Below are positions 7,852 through 11,521 of a stretch of DNA of 11,521 nt, one piece after another (positions within the stretch are counted from its first letter, which is position 1; every line of letters begins with the position of its first letter). A program made the translations under genes and the position numbers. The stretch comes from M55B112 sp040880545. GTDB taxonomy: Bacteria > Bacteroidota > Bacteroidia > Bacteroidales > GCA-2748055. The DNA is taken from positions 1-11,521 of the forward strand of contig JBBDIE010000182.1 in the NCBI GenBank assembly GCA_040880545.1. Direction: 5' to 3'. The notes under the pieces are model-generated. The model saw nothing but the letters and a program-made list of their open reading frames with translations, was not told where the DNA came from and did no database searches.

Positions 7852-7880
7852 TAATTATTGACTAAAAAAATGAACCATTT

Positions 7881-9488
7881 ATGAAAAGCTGTAAACTACT
7901 CATTCCTGTAACGCTGGCCATGTTTGCAGGTGGCTGCAAAAATGCATCAGACACAAACGACGGAGACAAAAAACCAAATGTTCTGATCCTATTTTCAGAT
8001 CAGCATCATAAAATGGTCATGGGATATGAAGGACACCCGGATGTAATCACTCCAAACCTGGACAATCTGGCAGAAGAATCTGTGGTTTTTGACCGGGCAT
8101 ACTGTACGGTTGGCGTTTGTGCGCCTTCCCGTTCATCATTCTTAACCGGATTGATGCCACGGACATTGGGCCTGTTATCCAACGAAGGACACACCTCCGT
8201 AATGGACGACGCAGTCTCCATGTCATCCATCTTCCAACATAACAATTATAACACATACACATTTGGTAAGAGACATGTCAATGGGGCCATTGATGAGGGC
8301 TGGGATGTTAAGAAGGACCACCTCCATAAACCGGATGATCAGGATGATTATGTGCGTTGGATTGAAAGAAACGGTTATTCGATGGAATTTGCGGAGGACT
8401 GGGCTGCTGAGTTCGGCAGGGGGCCGCGTGGTTCAGCAACCTTCGACAGTCTGTTTCCAACGGCAGATCTTGGCACCCGAATTTCGAAGCTTCCGGACGA
8501 TTATACCATGGAAGCCTATACCATGCAGGAAACTATTAAGATGATTGAACAGCAGGCTGATAGTGACAAACCCTTTTTCTGCTGGGCAAACTTTTACCGC
8601 CCGCATCAGCCCTATAATCCACTGCCAAAATACCTGGCGATGTATGATGTACGTGCATGGGGGGAAGGAACGAAAAATGGAAGCAGTATTAAAATGCCCG
8701 AAAGTTTTTACGAACCCACAGAAAATTTACCGCCCCTGCTTCAGTCCCAGAGAAACGGCGGGAATAAAGTGTGGAACATGGACAAAGCCTTCGAAAACGA
8801 ACAGTTGTGGAGGAATTATATGGGAGCATACTATGCCCTGGTTACTGAAATCGATTATTGCATTGGCGAAATACTGAATTCACTTGATAAATCAGGACTG
8901 GAAGATGAGACCATAGTAATATATATATCGGACCATGGCGACTTTGTGGGGAACCATGGTATGGTGGAGAAAGCCGCTGCAGGACATAATGTATACGAGG
9001 ATATACTCAACGTACCTTTAATAATAAGGATTCCCGGTAAATCAAAAGCGGGGAAGCGTATTCCCGAATTGGTCACACTTGCTGACATACTTCCAACATT
9101 GACCGATATGCTGGATCTACAGGTACCCGAGCTGAAATACCCGTTCCAGGGCGAATCTCTTGCCGGGGTAATTTTAAACAATGAAACCCTGGATCGGGAG
9201 TATGTTATTTCTGAAAGCTGGTCCCAGGCTGCTGTTATTACTAAAGATCTTAAACTCGGGATCATGCTGGACCCCTCCATCATTCATAAAAACTGGGATT
9301 ACCGCGAATTTGGTGACATGTTGTTCGACAGAACCAATGATCCACTTGAGTTGGAAAACAAAATCGGCGACAATTTTTACAGTGAAGCAATTGATTTACT
9401 GCGATCATATTATCAGGAATATAAAACCCAGGTGCCTGCCACAGGAAAAAATGAAAGAATTGAAAAATTTCAGATGCAAATTAATTAG
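7881..9488 (+). CDS. Lipoprotein sulfatase, arylsulfatase/S1 type
   Basis: A second formylglycine-dependent sulfatase, 535 aa. The N-terminus is a probable lipoprotein signal: basic MKSCK, a hydrophobic stretch, then FAGGC with C19 as the lipidation site, followed by an acidic, polar stretch (SDTNDGD) that may act as a Bacteroidetes surface-export signal. The active site contains SDQ (39-41, D40 a metal ligand), C80-A-P-S-R84 for formylglycine formation, GKRH (129-132), RPHQP with H242, SDHGD (350-354, D351 and H352) and K364. It differs from the other sulfatase here at several ligands (DQ for DD, DH for DN, KRH for KWH), so it belongs to a different subfamily and probably removes a different sulfate group. 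It is transcribed away from the leftward operon, and susC follows after 162 nt. Start ATG at 7881 gives the signal peptide directly. The sulfate position and sugar are not assignable from sequence. Confidence 0.93.
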   Translation: MKSCKLLIPVTLAMFAGGCKNASDTNDGDKKPNVLILFSDQHHKMVMGYEGHPDVITPNLDNLAEESVVFDRAYCTVGVCAPSRSSFLTGLMPRTLGLLSNEGHTSVMDDAVSMSSIFQHNNYNTYTFGKRHVNGAIDEGWDVKKDHLHKPDDQDDYVRWIERNGYSMEFAEDWAAEFGRGPRGSATFDSLFPTADLGTRISKLPDDYTMEAYTMQETIKMIEQQADSDKPFFCWANFYRPHQPYNPLPKYLAMYDVRAWGEGTKNGSSIKMPESFYEPTENLPPLLQSQRNGGNKVWNMDKAFENEQLWRNYMGAYYALVTEIDYCIGEILNSLDKSGLEDETIVIYISDHGDFVGNHGMVEKAAAGHNVYEDILNVPLIIRIPGKSKAGKRIPELVTLADILPTLTDMLDLQVPELKYPFQGESLAGVILNNETLDREYVISESWSQAAVITKDLKLGIMLDPSIIHKNWDYREFGDMLFDRTNDPLELENKIGDNFYSEAIDLLRSYYQEYKTQVPATGKNERIEKFQMQIN

Positions 9489-9490
9489 TT

Positions 9491-9509
9491 CGTTAATATT
9501 TCATTAATG
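9491..9509. repeat. Palindromic operator candidate, site C
   Basis: CGTTAAT-ATTTC-ATTAATG has the same arm-N5-arm form as sites A and B, with one mismatch between arms. It starts two bases after the sulfatase stop codon and ends 20 nt before a -7-like element, the same spacing as site B. A weak 3' stem-loop is the alternative, but no T-run follows it. Confidence 0.5.
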
Positions 9510-9529
9510 ATTGATTTATGGGTGGACTT

Positions 9530-9537
9530 TATATTTA
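9530..9537 (+). promoter_or_regulatory. Candidate -7 element for susC
   Basis: TATATTTA matches TAnnTTTG except at the last base, and is 20 nt downstream of palindrome site C. Use of this element would give a leader of roughly 100 nt before the ATG at 9651. No good -33 element is seen. The remaining leader DNA to 9650 is AT-rich and shows no strong hairpin or riboswitch that I can recognise. Confidence 0.35.
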
Positions 9538-9650
9538 AGCTATAAACTACAATTATACCACTGTATAATTTATCGCCTATGAAAGTTATCCGAGAATACC
9601 TTAAGCCTAAAATGAACTAAACTATTTAATTAAACTTTAAATCTAAATTT

Positions 9651-11521
9651 ATGAAAAAGATTGTTTTTATATGTCTTATGCTTTTTACAGGCATGTTAGG
9701 CATATTTGCTCAGTCTGGCAATCTGTCCGGAACTGTAACCGACAATGAAGGGGTCCCCATACCGGGAGTCACAATTGTTGTAAAAGGCACAACCCAGGGA
9801 ACCATATCCGATATGGACGGAAATTTTGAAATTTCGGTCCGGGAGGGAGAATCACTGATCTTCTCCTACGTAGGTATGCAAACCCAGGAACTGGACGTAT
9901 CCGGGATGTCAGAGATTTCTGTTGTTATGCTGGAAGATATGGCTCAGATCGGGGAAGTAGTTGTAGTTGGCTACGGAACCATGAAAAAAGAGAGTCTGAC
10001 AGCAGCTATCAGCAACATTAAATCGGAAGAAATCAATACCACCAAACACAGCAGTCTGGCCCTTGCCCTGCAGGGGAAGGTATCCGGATTGCAGATCCGT
10101 CAGAATACGGGTCAGCCCGGAAGCTTTGACACGCGTATCAATATCAGGGGCTTTGGAACGCCGCTTTATGTAATCGATGGAGTTGCGCGGGAAGGAAGCA
10201 GCGAGTTCCAGCGGATCAATCCGGAAGACATTGAAAGTATTTCGGTCCTGAAAGATGCCGCAGCCGCTATTTACGGACGACGGGGAGGAAATGGTGTTAT
10301 CATCGTTACAACCAAAAAAGGGAAAGAAGGTAAGCCAAAGTTCACCTATAATTCATCCATGGGGGTTCAGACACCGACAAACGTTCCCAGGATGGCCAAT
10401 GCTTTTGAATATGTAACTATGGTAAACAGGGCCAGGATATTCCAGGGACTTGGACCGGCTTATGACAGCGCTACGGTCGCCTCATACGAGCAGGGGCTTC
10501 CCGGATATGAGGGTACAGACTGGTATGATGCAACTTTTAAAGATTACGCCGTGAGGCAATCGCATGATTTCTCTGCTACCGGAGGTACCGATAGAATAAC
10601 CTACTATACAAGTTTCGGATACCAGGAAGATGGTGGTATTCTGAAAAGTAATGACCTGGGGTATGAAAAATTCACCTTCAGAACAAACCTCACGGCAAAG
10701 CTGACCGAGAACTTAAAGGCAACCATTTCTGTTGCCGGAAGACATGATTTTACCTTTCAACCGGGAGGAAACTTTTTTAATATATTCAAAGAGACCCGGA
10801 TCTCTGATCCGACTGTTCCCATTTATGCAAATAACAACCCTGATTACATGGGGGCAGTTCCTCCACAGAACAGGAATCCAGTAGCACTGGCATCTAGGGA
10901 TATCTCAGGATATAATGAAGTAGTCAATAAAAACCTGCAATCATCCATCTCATTAACCTATGAGGTGCCTTTTATAGAAGGATTGAAACTTAAAGGTCTC
11001 TATTCCTTTGACACAAACAACCAAATGCATAAGGCACTCGGGAAGAAATTCTATCTCTATTCCTACGATGAGGCTACTGAGACTTATGCACAAACTGAAC
11101 AAGGCAGTCCTTCGCAGATCCGAAACACCTGGAGGGATTTCAGTCAGTTGAACTTCCAGACCCAGGCACTCTACCAGCGAACATTTGCCGATGCACATGA
11201 GGTAAGTGCCATGGTTGCGTATGAACAGAACTCGACGGATTACAGGTGGGCCAGTTTATCAAGGGACTACTCCTTCTATACCAATGACCAGATAGGTCTT
11301 GCAGATCAGAACAACATGCAGAATGACGGGAATGAAGTAGAGACTGGTAACAGATCATACCTGGGTCGTTTCAACTATGGATATAAGGGAAAATACCTGG
11401 TTGAATATGCATTCAGAAGGGACGGCTCATACCGCTACCATCCGGATATGCGATGGGGAAATTTCCAGGTAATCACTGCTGGATGGCGAATCTCTGAAGA
11501 ATTATTCATGCAGGATGCCCT
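9651..11521 (+). CDS. SusC/RagA-family TonB-dependent outer-membrane transporter, 3' truncated by window end
   Basis: The first 623 residues of a TonB-linked outer-membrane glycan importer. Such proteins usually have about 1000-1100 residues, so roughly 60% is present. Residues 1-20 are a signal peptide (GIFA-Q). A carboxypeptidase-D regulatory-like domain spans about 24-95 (GTVTDNEGVPIPGV, then GTISDMDGNFEISV). A TonB-box-like stretch EVVVVGYGT is at 102-110. The plug domain covers about 112-225, with the SusC signature from PLYVIDGV (171-178) through NPEDIESISVLKDAAAAIYG to GVIIVTTKKG. The rest is the start of the beta-barrel. No stop codon occurs before the window end. ATG at 9651 is chosen because it begins the signal peptide. 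With a SusD lipoprotein, expected just downstream, it would import oligosaccharides released at the surface. It follows the lipoprotein sulfatase on the same strand after 162 nt and probably has its own promoter. Confidence 0.95.
   Translation, partial: MKKIVFICLMLFTGMLGIFAQSGNLSGTVTDNEGVPIPGVTIVVKGTTQGTISDMDGNFEISVREGESLIFSYVGMQTQELDVSGMSEISVVMLEDMAQIGEVVVVGYGTMKKESLTAAISNIKSEEINTTKHSSLALALQGKVSGLQIRQNTGQPGSFDTRINIRGFGTPLYVIDGVAREGSSEFQRINPEDIESISVLKDAAAAIYGRRGGNGVIIVTTKKGKEGKPKFTYNSSMGVQTPTNVPRMANAFEYVTMVNRARIFQGLGPAYDSATVASYEQGLPGYEGTDWYDATFKDYAVRQSHDFSATGGTDRITYYTSFGYQEDGGILKSNDLGYEKFTFRTNLTAKLTENLKATISVAGRHDFTFQPGGNFFNIFKETRISDPTVPIYANNNPDYMGAVPPQNRNPVALASRDISGYNEVVNKNLQSSISLTYEVPFIEGLKLKGLYSFDTNNQMHKALGKKFYLYSYDEATETYAQTEQGSPSQIRNTWRDFSQLNFQTQALYQRTFADAHEVSAMVAYEQNSTDYRWASLSRDYSFYTNDQIGLADQNNMQNDGNEVETGNRSYLGRFNYGYKGKYLVEYAFRRDGSYRYHPDMRWGNFQVITAGWRISEELFMQDA

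Larger units (their letters stand above)
7684..7880. promoter_or_regulatory. Divergent control region between the leftward operon and the rightward sulfatase
   Basis: A 197-nt AT-rich gap between two divergent start codons, so it must contain promoters for both directions. It holds two copies of a 19-bp palindrome (7750-7768 and 7805-7823, centres 55 bp apart), a rightward -7-like element at 7844-7851 and a weaker leftward -7-like element at 7733-7740. A four-codon ATG..TGA frame at 7870-7884 overlaps the sulfatase start; nothing supports its being translated. Confidence 0.75.

Noticed and set aside
10140..10320. Plug-domain variant GRRGGNGV and short loop before PLYVIDGV in SusC
   Set aside because: Variation at these positions is ordinary among SusC/RagA proteins, and all signature segments are present.
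1..11521. CRISPR arrays, tRNA or rRNA genes, insertion sequences, phage genes
   Set aside because: No regularly spaced repeats, RNA gene signatures, transposase-like frames or terminal inverted repeats were seen. The window is fully explained as a glycan-utilization locus.

Overview
The window looks like part of a polysaccharide utilization locus (PUL) from a Bacteroidota bacterium. It carries a SusC/RagA-type TonB-dependent transporter, a protein with a type IX secretion (T9SS) C-terminal sorting domain, exported sulfatases, and AT-rich intergenic DNA with Bacteroidetes-like -7 elements and no obvious Shine-Dalgarno sequences. The sulfatases and the T9SS tag suggest an environmental, possibly marine, degrader of sulfated polysaccharide. 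I cannot place it below phylum from sequence alone.

Layout: (i) 79-1170 (+), a Sec-exported Gfo/Idh/MocA-type oxidoreductase. (ii) 1172-7683 (-), a tight four-gene operon read right to left: a large secreted GH71/99-like glycosidase (4972-7683, interrupted by a 100-N assembly gap), a sulfatase (3413-4930), a Tat-exported Gfo/Idh/MocA oxidoreductase (1902-3359) and a DUF1080/3-keto-disaccharide hydrolase-type protein (1172-1861). (iii) 7684-7880, a divergent control region. (iv) 7881-9488 (+), a second sulfatase, probably a lipoprotein. (v) 9489-9650, a leader region. (vi) 9651 to the window end (+), the first ~60% of a SusC-like transporter. No susD, sensor/regulator or sulfatase-maturase gene is visible. 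A susD would be expected just past the right edge.

Proposed teamwork (inference): the T9SS-secreted GH71/99-like enzyme makes the first cuts, SusC (with an unseen SusD) imports oligosaccharides, the two sulfatases remove different sulfate esters, and two exported oxidoreductases plus the DUF1080 protein may cleave remaining linkages by sugar oxidation followed by elimination or hydrolysis, rather than by ordinary glycoside hydrolysis.

The least expected signal is regulatory. A 19-bp palindrome of the form CRTTAAY-N5-ATTAATR occurs three times, only between genes: twice in the divergent region and once before susC. In front of both rightward genes it lies exactly 20 nt upstream of a -7-like element. 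This suggests a shared operator for an unidentified PUL regulator.
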